Origin: a bacterium
Lineage (GTDB): Bacteria; Zhuqueibacterota; QNDG01; JAFGCO01
Reading direction: 5' to 3'
NCBI GenBank assembly: GCA_016930535.1
Contig: JAFGGN010000065.1
Span: 62,001-126,000, forward strand
DNA length: 64,000 bases
A program made the position numbers and the translations under genes. Under the pieces are notes generated by a model. The model saw only the letters and a list, made by a program, of their open reading frames with translations. It was not told where the DNA came from and searched no databases. Below, piece after piece: positions 17,167-25,404 of this stretch (the first letter of the stretch is position 1; every line of letters begins with the position of its first letter).

Positions 17167-18350
17167 GCGAAATCATTCCCATCGGGCCCTATCATCCGCT
17201 GCAGGAGGAACCCGAATTTTTCAAGCTGCATGTCGAAGGCGAGCGTGTCACCAAGCTGGACATCGAAATCGGATACAATCACCGCGGCATCGAAAAACTG
17301 GCCGAGAGCAAATCCTGGGACCAGGTGGTTTTTCTGGTCGAGCGCATCTGCGGCATCTGCAGCACCAGCCATCCGGCGGCGTCGGTCAATGCCATGGAAG
17401 ACGCAGCAGGCATCAACGCACCAGAGCGCGCCCAGTTTATCCGAATGATCGTGTGTGAACTGGAACGCATCCATTCGCATCTGCTCTGGCTGGGGCTGGC
17501 CGGTCATTTCATCGGCTACAACACGGTCTGGATGTGGAGCTGGAAATACCGTGAAATCGTCTGTGACGTGCTCGAAAAAATATCGGGCAACCGCCAGAGC
17601 TATGCCATGTTCAAAGCCGGAGGCGTACGCCGGGATATTCTCGACGAGGACATCCCCTGGATCCGGTCGAGTGTCGACAAACTGATACCCGCACTGGACC
17701 TGTTCAAAGGCGCGGTCATGGATGATCCGGTCATTCATGCGCGAACCAAGGGCATTGGTATTCTGACTGAAGAAATGGCGAAAGCCTATTGCGTGGTCGG
17801 ACCGACGGCCCGGGCGTCCAACGTGGCCATCGACGTCCGGAGGGACGATCCCTATTTCTTATACGATCAGGTGGATTTCGATGTCATCGTTCTGGGGGGC
17901 GGCGATGTGTTCGATAAAGCGGCTGTGCGGATTCTCGAGATGTACGAATCCGTTAAAATTATCAAGCAGTCACTCGATCTGATGAAACCCGGTATCGTGG
18001 ATCTGCATATCAAGGAAATCCCGCCGGGGGAAGGTATCGGCCGGGCGGAAGCGCCGCGGGGCGAGGTGTACCATTATTGCCTGAGCGACGGTTCCAATTT
18101 CCCCGCCCGTTACAAGGTGCGTGCACCCAGTTACGTGAATATATTTTCCAATGAGGTGGCCTGCATCGGCCAGCAGGTGGCGGATGCTGCCCTGGTGCTG
18201 GCTGCTGTCGATCCCTGCTACTGCTGCACGGAACGTCTGATCGTTGTGGATAATGATACGAATAAAACGCGTGAAATCAAGGGTAATGCCCTGATTCAGC
18301 TCTCTCATCAGCGCACCGAAGAAATTAAAAAATCGTTGGGAATCTCATGA
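17163..18350 (+). CDS. [NiFe] hydrogenase large (catalytic) subunit, group 4
   Basis: 395 residues. Both nickel-binding motifs are intact: RICGICSTSH (C63, C66) and DPCYCCTER (C352, C355), so it is a true hydrogenase and not the NuoD-like, motif-less form. The 37 residues after R358 are the peptide expected to be removed by the HycI-like protease at 9812. The N-terminal GPYHPLQEEPEFFKLHVEGE and IGYNHRGIEK are typical of group 4 (HycE, EchE, MbhL). The reaction is 2H+ + 2e- to H2, reversible. It overlaps the preceding and following genes by four bases each. Confidence 0.95.
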   Translation: MSEIIPIGPYHPLQEEPEFFKLHVEGERVTKLDIEIGYNHRGIEKLAESKSWDQVVFLVERICGICSTSHPAASVNAMEDAAGINAPERAQFIRMIVCELERIHSHLLWLGLAGHFIGYNTVWMWSWKYREIVCDVLEKISGNRQSYAMFKAGGVRRDILDEDIPWIRSSVDKLIPALDLFKGAVMDDPVIHARTKGIGILTEEMAKAYCVVGPTARASNVAIDVRRDDPYFLYDQVDFDVIVLGGGDVFDKAAVRILEMYESVKIIKQSLDLMKPGIVDLHIKEIPPGEGIGRAEAPRGEVYHYCLSDGSNFPARYKVRAPSYVNIFSNEVACIGQQVADAALVLAAVDPCYCCTERLIVVDNDTNKTREIKGNALIQLSHQRTEEIKKSLGIS

Positions 18351-20158
18351 ATCCGATCCTTTTCTCCATCGGTCTGCCTGTTGTCCTGGGATGTTTATGC
18401 TGGATGGTTTCCGGCCGAAACCGCTGGCTTCGTGAATCGCTGACTATTGCCGGCAGCCTGGCGCTTTTTGTGATCGGCATCCGGTTTTTTATCAGCATAC
18501 CGGCTCCGGTTCTCTGGGGACAGGTGACGCTGTTCTCCCTGGATGCGCTGGGAAGCATGATGCTTCTGGCATGCGGTTTTTTCGGTTTTCTTATTGCGTT
18601 GTATTCCATTCCGGTCATGCGTGATGCGGAGATGCGGTCCGCGTATTACAGTGCTTTTCTGTGGACCCTCGGCGCAGCTTTCGGCGTGATACTTTCCAAT
18701 CATCTTCTGCTGCTCCTTTTTTTCTGGGGCATGCTCGCAGTTACGCTCTACATGCTGATTCTGTGCGGCAAGTCACAAACTGCTTCGGAATCCGCCCGCA
18801 AGGCCCTGATCATTGTCGGCGGCAGTGACGGCATTCTGCTTCTCGGTATTTTCTGTATCTATGCCCTGACATCAACCTTCGAAATGCACCTGATCCGGCT
18901 CCCGCTCGACGGCGGACTCGCGATTCTGGGTTTCGTGTGTCTGGGCATTGCCGCGTTTGCCAAGGCGGGTGCCATTCCATTCCATACGTGGATCCCGGAC
19001 ATGGCTTCGTCGGCTCCCGTACCGGGTACGGCCCTGATGCCTGCTTCCTTAGACAAACTTCTGGGTATTTATCTGCTGATGCGCATGGCTACACGCCTCT
19101 TTATCCTGACACCGGTGTTCAATACCGCGCTTTTGATCCTGGGAACCGTGACCATTCTGGCGGCCGTGATGCGCGCCCTTGTGCAGCATGATTTGAAACG
19201 GCTGCTGGCCTATCATGCGGTATCACAGGTTGGATACATGATCGTGGGCATCGGCACGGGCAATCCGATCGGATTCGCCGGGGCCCTGTTTCATATGCTG
19301 AACAATACGATTTACAAAACGGGCCTGTTTCTCGCGGGCGGCGCCGTCGAGTCCCAGGCCGGTACCAGCGATCTGGACAAGCTGGGCGGCATCGGAAGGC
19401 TCATGCCATGGACATTTGTCACATTTCTGGTGTCCGCATTTGCGATTTCGGGTGTTCCTCCGATGAACGGTTTTGTTTCAAAATGGATCATTTACCAGGG
19501 TTTGTTCGAGATGAACCGGTCCGGAAATTCACTTTGGATCATCTGGCTCGCAGCGGCCATGTTCGGCAGCGGATTGACGCTGGCCAGTTTCATGAAGCTC
19601 ACCCATGCCATTTTTCTGGGAACGCCCGGACGCGACATTCAGCCCGGCCGCGTGAAGGAAATTGGCCTTCTTGCACGTATTCCCATGATTGTTCTTGCGG
19701 TGCTGAGTATCGGATTCGGGATTTTCGCTTACGGCGGTCCGATGCGGCATCTGATCCTGCCCTCAATCGGGGAAGTGGATTATCCGGGAATCTGGTCGCC
19801 GGGTTATGCGACGCTGATGGTGCTTCTCGGACTCGTGGCCGGCCTGCTGATTTACGGCATCGGGCGGTCGAATCAGAATCTGAGAGAGCAGGATTCCTTT
19901 ATCGGCGGGGAAAAACTGCCTGTTGAAAACCGCGTAACAGGCACCGGATTTTACGAAACCATACAGTCTTTGCCTGGTTTACGGTTTTTTTACAGAAAAG
20001 CCGAGACCAGGAGTTTTGATATCTATGTTCAGGGATCCCGACTGGTAGCCGCAATTACGCGTGTTCTGAGAAAATCCCATACAGGCGTACTGACCTTTTA
20101 TCTTGTCTGGGCGATTGCGGGTCTCGTTTTACTGCTTGTCTGGTTAATGGGGAGATGA
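18347..20158 (+). CDS. NuoL/MrpD-type cation antiporter subunit (copy 2)
   Basis: 603 residues, starting at an ATGA overlap with the large-subunit gene. Core motifs IPFHTWIPDMASSAPVPG and LLAYHAVSQVGYMIVG, and a C-terminal extension (FIGGEKLPVENR..GTGFYETI) followed by one last helix, align closely with the protein at 10689. The two are paralogues. A single transporter of this kind is used in archaeal Mbh, so two copies plus the MrpD-like gene at 21970 suggest more ion channels per complex, or two interchangeable forms. Confidence 0.87.
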   Translation: MNPILFSIGLPVVLGCLCWMVSGRNRWLRESLTIAGSLALFVIGIRFFISIPAPVLWGQVTLFSLDALGSMMLLACGFFGFLIALYSIPVMRDAEMRSAYYSAFLWTLGAAFGVILSNHLLLLLFFWGMLAVTLYMLILCGKSQTASESARKALIIVGGSDGILLLGIFCIYALTSTFEMHLIRLPLDGGLAILGFVCLGIAAFAKAGAIPFHTWIPDMASSAPVPGTALMPASLDKLLGIYLLMRMATRLFILTPVFNTALLILGTVTILAAVMRALVQHDLKRLLAYHAVSQVGYMIVGIGTGNPIGFAGALFHMLNNTIYKTGLFLAGGAVESQAGTSDLDKLGGIGRLMPWTFVTFLVSAFAISGVPPMNGFVSKWIIYQGLFEMNRSGNSLWIIWLAAAMFGSGLTLASFMKLTHAIFLGTPGRDIQPGRVKEIGLLARIPMIVLAVLSIGFGIFAYGGPMRHLILPSIGEVDYPGIWSPGYATLMVLLGLVAGLLIYGIGRSNQNLREQDSFIGGEKLPVENRVTGTGFYETIQSLPGLRFFYRKAETRSFDIYVQGSRLVAAITRVLRKSHTGVLTFYLVWAIAGLVLLLVWLMGR

Positions 20159-20162
20159 ACCC

Positions 20163-20690
20163 ATGATGATCGTTTTAATCGCCTTGATTGTTCTGATGAT
20201 TCTCGGTGCCATTGTGGCGCTGGAAAGCCGTGATCTGCTGTCTGCCATCATTTCTCTGGGCATCATCGGGTTCGCTCTGACGATCATTTTTCTCGTGCTA
20301 TCAGCGCCCGATCTGGCGATTGTTCAGATTATTATAGAAACGCTGACGCTGATCATACTCATTGCAGCTGTTCTGAAAACCACACGCGCGGATACCAGTG
20401 AGACTGTCAATGCCAGGGTCGTGATGCTGTGGATTTCAGGGATCATATTTATGGGGCTTTTTCTTTTGAGTGCGGTCAGGGCATTTCAGTCATTACCCGA
20501 ATTCGGTGCACTCGGACTGAGAATGGCTCAGGCATATCTGGACGGATTCAGGCAAACCGGCGCCAGCAATCTGGTGACGGCTGTGATTCTGGATTTTCGT
20601 GGTTACGACACACTGGGTGAAGCCACTGTACTGTTTACATCTGTCGCAGGCGTGGTTACGGTTCTGCGCAAAGCTGGAAGGAAAGATTGA
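20163..20690 (+). CDS. MbhD-MbhE fusion (MrpA C-terminal part, DUF4040)
   Basis: 175 residues, about five helices. Residues 1-80 (LESRDLLSAIISLG...SAPDLAIVQIIIETLTL) correspond to MbhD, equal to the DUF4040 part of MrpA; residues about 85-170 (GASNLVTAVILDFRGYDTLGE) correspond to MbhE. In Pyrococcus Mbh these are two genes; in Mrp they are fused behind a NuoL-like domain in MrpA. Here they form one short protein, an intermediate arrangement. It lies four bases after the copy-2 antiporter gene. Confidence 0.82.
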   Translation: MMIVLIALIVLMILGAIVALESRDLLSAIISLGIIGFALTIIFLVLSAPDLAIVQIIIETLTLIILIAAVLKTTRADTSETVNARVVMLWISGIIFMGLFLLSAVRAFQSLPEFGALGLRMAQAYLDGFRQTGASNLVTAVILDFRGYDTLGEATVLFTSVAGVVTVLRKAGRKD

Positions 20691-21124
20691 TGGGAATGAC
20701 CGCTATAGTAAAAAGGATTGCCATGCTGATGACACCGGCCACGTGCCTGCTGGGCGTGTACATCATTCTCCATGGCCATGTTACGCCGGGAGGCGGATTT
20801 GCCGGAGGGATTCTTGTGGCCGGAAGTCTGATTCTGCTCGTTCTGGCATTCGGAATCTCTTCGGTGAAGCAGGAAATCAATCAGAACAATGCGAAAATTG
20901 CATTGAGTCTGGGACTTATTTTGTTCTGGAGTGTGGCGTTTATGGGCCTGTTTCACGGCTCGTTTTTTCAGAATTATCTCAAGTCGCATTCCGCCAGTCA
21001 CTTTTTAAGCGGTGGCAACATCGCATTCTACGACATTGCAATTGGAATCGGAGTCTCTGCGGCCCTGTTTACGATTTTTATCTCGTTTTTGATAGCGAAA
21101 AAGGAATCTTCAACCGGATCCTGA
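20690..21124 (+). CDS. mrpB: MrpB/MbhF-like subunit, copy 1
   Basis: 144 residues; ATG 20690 overlaps the previous stop and has an SD (ggaagg). Four helices with the family motif HGHVTPGGGFAGGILVAG. It forms part of the Mrp module that moves Na+. It is paralogous to the next gene. Confidence 0.83.
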   Translation: MGMTAIVKRIAMLMTPATCLLGVYIILHGHVTPGGGFAGGILVAGSLILLVLAFGISSVKQEINQNNAKIALSLGLILFWSVAFMGLFHGSFFQNYLKSHSASHFLSGGNIAFYDIAIGIGVSAALFTIFISFLIAKKESSTGS

Positions 21125-21194
21125 TCTGATAACGGCTGTTCTTTTAAAAAGCGACTGACGGTTATGACTGTTCCCTCGAAAAGGAGGCTTGAAC

Positions 21195-21638
21195 ATGAAA
21201 GGCATGACTGTCATCGTGAAGAAAATTTCCCAGTTGATGGTGCCATCCATTTTTTTACTGGGTTTGTACGTTGTTGTTCACGGACATTTGACACCTGGCG
21301 GCGGATTTGCCGGAGGCGTGCTTCTGGTAGGATGTTTCGTACTCCAGATACTCGCATACGGTTCGGATGAAGTCAGGAACGATTTGAAAAAGTGGCGTGC
21401 CTCCCTTTCGGAGAGTATCGGAATCGTCCTGTTCCTGTTCATCGCACTGCTGGGATTATTTCAGGGAGGGGTTTTCTTTTACAATACGATCGCAAGAGCC
21501 CATCCCGGATCCGCCCTGGATTTGTTCAGTGCCGGACTGATACCGCTCAGTAATCTGGCCATAGGTATCGAAGTTGCCGCAGCCCTGTTTGCAATATTTT
21601 TGACGCTGGCTGTATTTAGGATGGAGAAACACACATGA
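21195..21638 (+). CDS. mrpB: MrpB/MbhF-like subunit, copy 2
   Basis: 147 residues from ATG 21195, with SD aaaggagg; an in-frame TTG six bases earlier is unlikely. HGHLTPGGGFAGGVLLVG shows it to be a second MrpB domain protein, diverged from the copy just upstream. In many Mrp operons MrpB is single, but Mbh-type loci can carry the MrpA-terminal MrpB domain as a separate gene, so copy 1 may correspond to the C-terminal domain of MrpA and copy 2 to MrpB proper. The 70-base gap before it is the largest within the Mrp part. Confidence 0.85.
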   Translation: MKGMTVIVKKISQLMVPSIFLLGLYVVVHGHLTPGGGFAGGVLLVGCFVLQILAYGSDEVRNDLKKWRASLSESIGIVLFLFIALLGLFQGGVFFYNTIARAHPGSALDLFSAGLIPLSNLAIGIEVAAALFAIFLTLAVFRMEKHT

Positions 21639-21973
21639 CCGTTTTTATTTTATCGGTGATACTGTTCCTGATCGGACTGTATGGTGTTTTGGTGAAACGG
21701 AATCTGATCAAGATTGCTCTGGGCTTCATGATCATGGAGTATGCCATCAACCTGCTGTTTGTTCTGATCGGATACCGCGCGGGGGGTACGGCTCCCATTT
21801 TTACTCAGGATGTGTCCGGTCAGATTTTTGTGGATCCCCTGCCTCAGGCACTTGTGCTGACGGCCATCGTAATCGGACTCGGTACAACTGCGCTGCTCGT
21901 TTCATTTGCGGTGCGTATTTATCAGAAATATGAGTCATTTGATATTCGAAAAATCAGGGAACTGCGAGGATGA
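21635..21973 (+). CDS. mrpC: MrpC/NuoK-like subunit
   Basis: 112 residues, three helices. Typical GLYGVLVKRNLIKIALG and DPLPQALVLTAIVIGLGTTAL, with the conserved DPLPQALVLTAIVI found in MrpC and MbhG. It overlaps its neighbours by four bases on both sides. Confidence 0.9.
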   Translation: MTVFILSVILFLIGLYGVLVKRNLIKIALGFMIMEYAINLLFVLIGYRAGGTAPIFTQDVSGQIFVDPLPQALVLTAIVIGLGTTALLVSFAVRIYQKYESFDIRKIRELRG

Positions 21974-23469
21974 ACTGGATACCTGCTTTTGTAGCGATCC
22001 CTCTGGGAGCCGCATTTCTTATTCCCCTTATTGAACATTGGATCAAAGGATCTTCGGATTTTCTGACCAATGCGGTTACCGCGTTCCTGATGGGGCTGAC
22101 CCTGTCATTTATCCATCAGGCCGCACAGACGCAGGTCTATTTTGTCGGCGGGTGGGAACCTGCAGAGGGAATTCCGTTCGGTATCGCCCTGGTCGTGGAC
22201 GGTCTTTCCGTGCTGATGCTCCTTGTCGTGAACAGTATCGCCTTTTTTGCGACCCTGTATTCCGTCAAATATATGGCACGTTACACGGATAAGGGAAAAT
22301 TCTTTACGCTGTTCATGCTCATGCTGGCCGGTATGAACGGTGTGGTCATTGCCGGTGATTTGTTCAACATGTTCGTATTTCTGGAAATTACAGCCATCGC
22401 TTCCTATGCGCTGGTGGCGTTCGGCATCGGATCAGAAGAGCTGGAAGCGTCCTTTAAATACCAGGTTCTGGGAGGCACAGCCTCCGCCCTGGTGCTTTTC
22501 GGCATCGCCATTTTTTATATGATGACCAAAACACTGAATTTTGCCGATGCGTCGCGCGTGATCGCAGCAACGGGCGTGACGCCGGCCCTGCTGTTCGTGA
22601 GCGTCCTGTTCCTGGTCGGATTCGGCCTCAAATCGGCCCTGATGCCGTTCCATGCCTGGCTGCCCGATGCACATCCTTCGGCACCCGCGCCCATTTCGGC
22701 CATGCTCTCGGGCGTGGTCATCAAGGTGCTGGGCGTGTATACGCTTGTCCGGATATTTTTCAATGTCATCGGCATCGGCACCATCCCTGCGTTGAAGACC
22801 GTGCTGCTGAGCCTGGGAGTGATTTCAATGGTCGCCGGCGCATTTCTGGCCCTGGGACAGCAGGATATGAAACGGCTCCTGGCCTATTCGTCGATCAGCC
22901 AGGTCGGGTACATCATCTTCGCGTTCGGTCTGGGTACGGAGCTGGGTATTCTCGGCGGATTGTTTCATCTGATGAACCATTCGGTTTTAAAATCCCTCCT
23001 CTTTCTCAATTCCGGGGCCGTGGTTTACGAAACGGAATCCCGCGACATGGAGAAACTGGGAGGATTGATGCATAAAATGCCCGTGACCGGGACGACATCC
23101 ATGATCGCCAGTCTTTCGATGAGCGGCCTGCCGCCGCTGGGCGGATTTTTCAGCAAGCTCATTATCATCTGGGCATCCATCGATGCCGGATATCCGCTCC
23201 TGGGCGCTGTCGCGGTCATCGCGAGCATCGTCACGCTGGCCTACTACTTCAAACTGCAGAAGGAAGTATTTTTAGGAAAACTGGCGGATGCCTTTCAAAA
23301 GGCGAAAGAGGCGCCGGTCCTGATGTGTATCCCCATGATTTGTCTCGCGATTATCAGTGTGGGCCTGGGACTGCTTCTCTTGGATCCGGTGCGTGAAATG
23401 GTGCTCACACCGGCTGTTCATGTGATTCAGGGCGGAGTGGATTACGCCCGCATGGTTCTTGGAGGATAA
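21970..23469 (+). CDS. mrpD: MrpD/MbhH-like antiporter subunit
   Basis: 499 residues, about 14 helices. DLFNMFVFLEITAIASYALVA holds the membrane glutamate and LMPFHAWLPDAHPSAPAPISA the lysine-region loop; LLAYSSISQVGYI follows. It lacks the long C-terminal extension present in the two other NuoL-like proteins and is the canonical MrpD of the set. It starts within the stop of mrpC. Confidence 0.9.
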   Translation: MNWIPAFVAIPLGAAFLIPLIEHWIKGSSDFLTNAVTAFLMGLTLSFIHQAAQTQVYFVGGWEPAEGIPFGIALVVDGLSVLMLLVVNSIAFFATLYSVKYMARYTDKGKFFTLFMLMLAGMNGVVIAGDLFNMFVFLEITAIASYALVAFGIGSEELEASFKYQVLGGTASALVLFGIAIFYMMTKTLNFADASRVIAATGVTPALLFVSVLFLVGFGLKSALMPFHAWLPDAHPSAPAPISAMLSGVVIKVLGVYTLVRIFFNVIGIGTIPALKTVLLSLGVISMVAGAFLALGQQDMKRLLAYSSISQVGYIIFAFGLGTELGILGGLFHLMNHSVLKSLLFLNSGAVVYETESRDMEKLGGLMHKMPVTGTTSMIASLSMSGLPPLGGFFSKLIIIWASIDAGYPLLGAVAVIASIVTLAYYFKLQKEVFLGKLADAFQKAKEAPVLMCIPMICLAIISVGLGLLLLDPVREMVLTPAVHVIQGGVDYARMVLGG

Positions 23470-23473
23470 TTCT

Positions 23474-23974
23474 GTGAAGCGAATCATAACGATCATTTTC
23501 GCCTTTGCGGTCTGGATGATGCTGACGTGGAACACGCATCCGGAAAATCTGATTATCGGGGGCATCGTGGCCCTGATCATCGGTCTTCTGTTCGGGAACA
23601 ATTTCATCCATCATCCGATGAAATTGCTAAGTCCCAGACGATGGATATTTATGCTCATTTACATTCCGCTGTTTCTCTGGGAAATGGCCAAGGCGAATTT
23701 CGATGTGGCCTACCGTGTGATCGTCAGTATTTTCCGCCCGAAGAACATGCCGATCAATCCGGGCATCGTGCGGATCAAAACGGCCATTCAGTCGGAAATG
23801 GGACGCACGTTTCTGGCCAATTCGATCACGCTGACCCCGGGGACATTTACCATCGATATCAAGGATGATATCCTTTATATACATTGTATCAACGTACCGG
23901 CGACCGATCTGGAAACGGCCAGCCGGCAAATCGCCCGGCGATTTGAAAATGTACTAATCAAAATATTCGATTGA
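23474..23974 (+). CDS. mrpE: MrpE-like subunit
   Basis: 166 residues from GTG 23474, with an SD (ggagg) placed in the end of mrpD. Two N-terminal helices (IITIIFAFAVWMMLTW, NLIIGGIVALIIGLLFG), then the family-conserved soluble part ANSITLTPGTFTID and the C-terminal RRFENVLIKIFD. Order after it (mrpF, mrpG) is canonical. Confidence 0.87.
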   Translation: MKRIITIIFAFAVWMMLTWNTHPENLIIGGIVALIIGLLFGNNFIHHPMKLLSPRRWIFMLIYIPLFLWEMAKANFDVAYRVIVSIFRPKNMPINPGIVRIKTAIQSEMGRTFLANSITLTPGTFTIDIKDDILYIHCINVPATDLETASRQIARRFENVLIKIFD

Positions 23975-23981
23975 GACGCCT

Positions 23982-24239
23982 ATGTTAGAAAACCTTTTTG
24001 CTGTTCTCGTGGCCTGCTGCTTTTTGTGCCTGATACGCGCCTGGCGCGGAAAATCCATTCCGGACCGGATGGTCGCAATCGACATCATGGGCACGCTCGC
24101 AGTGGGTCTGACCGCCCTGTATGCCCTGATTTCGAAGCGCGATTTCATGATCGATATCGCGCTGGCCTGGATTTTCCTGAGTTTTATCGGCACGCTGGCA
24201 CTGGCCAAATATCTGTCAAACAAAGCATTGGATGATTAA
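23982..24239 (+). CDS. mrpF: MrpF-like subunit
   Basis: 85 residues, three helices. LIRAWRGKSIPDRMVAIDIM carries the conserved P-D-R-[MV]-x-x-x-D motif of MrpF/MbhB. It is seven bases behind mrpE. Confidence 0.85.
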   Translation: MLENLFAVLVACCFLCLIRAWRGKSIPDRMVAIDIMGTLAVGLTALYALISKRDFMIDIALAWIFLSFIGTLALAKYLSNKALDD

Positions 24240-24242
24240 ACC

Positions 24243-24581
24243 ATGAACGGAAATTGGAACGAGTTGATCGGAACAGGATTTATCATCATGGGTGTCGCCT
24301 TTGATCTGCTGGGCTGCCTGGGCCTCATCCGTTTTCCGGATGTGTACAACCGGCTTCAGGCCGGAACCAAGTGCGTCACGTTCGGAACCTGCGGCATTCT
24401 GTTCGGTGTATTTCTCATGCGGGGATTCGACGGTCTTGGCATCAAGGCCCTGCTTGGAATTCCGTTCGTGCTGCTGACTTCCCCGGTCGGTGCCCATGCT
24501 CTGGCCCGCGGCGCGCATCTGTTCGGTGTGAAGTTGTGGGAGAAGAGCACGGTCGATCATTATCAGGAGGACCGTTCCTGA
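24243..24581 (+). CDS. mrpG: MrpG-like subunit
   Basis: 112 residues, three helices. GCLGLIRFPDVYNRLQAGTK is the MrpG/MbhC signature, followed by TSPVGAHALARGAH. It completes the B-B-C-D-E-F-G set; its stop is followed by a 64-base gap before the terminal ferredoxin gene. Confidence 0.88.
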   Translation: MNGNWNELIGTGFIIMGVAFDLLGCLGLIRFPDVYNRLQAGTKCVTFGTCGILFGVFLMRGFDGLGIKALLGIPFVLLTSPVGAHALARGAHLFGVKLWEKSTVDHYQEDRS

Positions 24582-24645
24582 TTTGAATTGATGACCGGAT
24601 ACCGGTTGCGGACAAGTATTCATCTATCTTAAAAAAAGGTTATTC

Positions 24646-25269
24646 ATGAGCATTCCATTACCCAAACTCAGAGAATTGAGAGAGGCATTCAGGTCGCTGT
24701 TCTCAGCGCCCTATACCACCAGGTTTCCCTATGCACCCGTGGAACCGGTGGACGGATTCAGAGGGAAACCGGAATTTTCAGAGGAACACTGCGTGGGATG
24801 CGGCGCTTGTGCACAGGTCTGTATCGGTAATGCCATTAAAATGATCGATCCCGAAGAGCCGGTGAAAAAGCCCGAAAATGCGGTCAGAAAGATGGAAGTC
24901 CGGTTCGATATGTGTAATTTCTGCGGAAACTGTCAGGCGCACTGCATCACGGAAAAGGGCATTCAGCTGACGAAGATATTCGATCTGTCCTGTTTCGACC
25001 GGAAACTGGCGGTTGAATCCATAGAAAAGGAACTGATTGTCTGTGAACTCTGCAATTCGATCATTACCACCAGGGACCATCTCAAATGGCTCATCCGCCG
25101 GCTGGGCACCCTGGCCTATGGAAATCCCACGCTGCTTCTGGTCAATCAGCGCGAACTGATTCCAGTGGAATCCGGCAAACCGGCCGAGGACCTGAGACGT
25201 CCGGATATTTTGAAGGTGCTCTGTCCCCGATGCAGACAGACGGTGATGGTGAAGGATATCTGGGGATAG
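24646..25269 (+). CDS. NuoI/MbhN/HycF-like ferredoxin with C-terminal CxxC pair
   Basis: 207 residues. CVGCGACAQVC (about 46-56) and CNFCGNCQAHC (about 88-98) bind two [4Fe-4S] clusters, as in complex I NuoI. The C-terminal part has CELCNS (about 132) and CPRCRQ (about 195), a probable zinc or iron site as in HycF-type subunits. It is the last gene of the hydrogenase cluster, followed 48 bases later by an intrinsic terminator. It should be the internal wire between the soluble module and the small subunit. Confidence 0.85.
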   Translation: MSIPLPKLRELREAFRSLFSAPYTTRFPYAPVEPVDGFRGKPEFSEEHCVGCGACAQVCIGNAIKMIDPEEPVKKPENAVRKMEVRFDMCNFCGNCQAHCITEKGIQLTKIFDLSCFDRKLAVESIEKELIVCELCNSIITTRDHLKWLIRRLGTLAYGNPTLLLVNQRELIPVESGKPAEDLRRPDILKVLCPRCRQTVMVKDIWG

Positions 25270-25316
25270 ACGCAGTCTGTCATTTTTTTCTGAATCCGGC
25301 CTCCGGCGGTTTTTTG

Positions 25317-25336
25317 AACCTCCCGGAGGTTTTTTA
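25317..25336 (+). terminator. Intrinsic terminator of the hydrogenase operon
   Basis: aacctc/gaggtt arms (25317-25322 and 25326-25331) around ccg, followed by an unbroken T-run to 25335. A second short GC-rich hairpin, ggcctccggcgg with its own T-run, precedes it by some 20 bases. Confidence 0.75.
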
Positions 25337-25404
25337 TTTGCTTTAATCCGGGGTCCATCGTATTTTAAAAATAAAATCAGATACAAATTGTGGGAGACGC
25401 TGAG

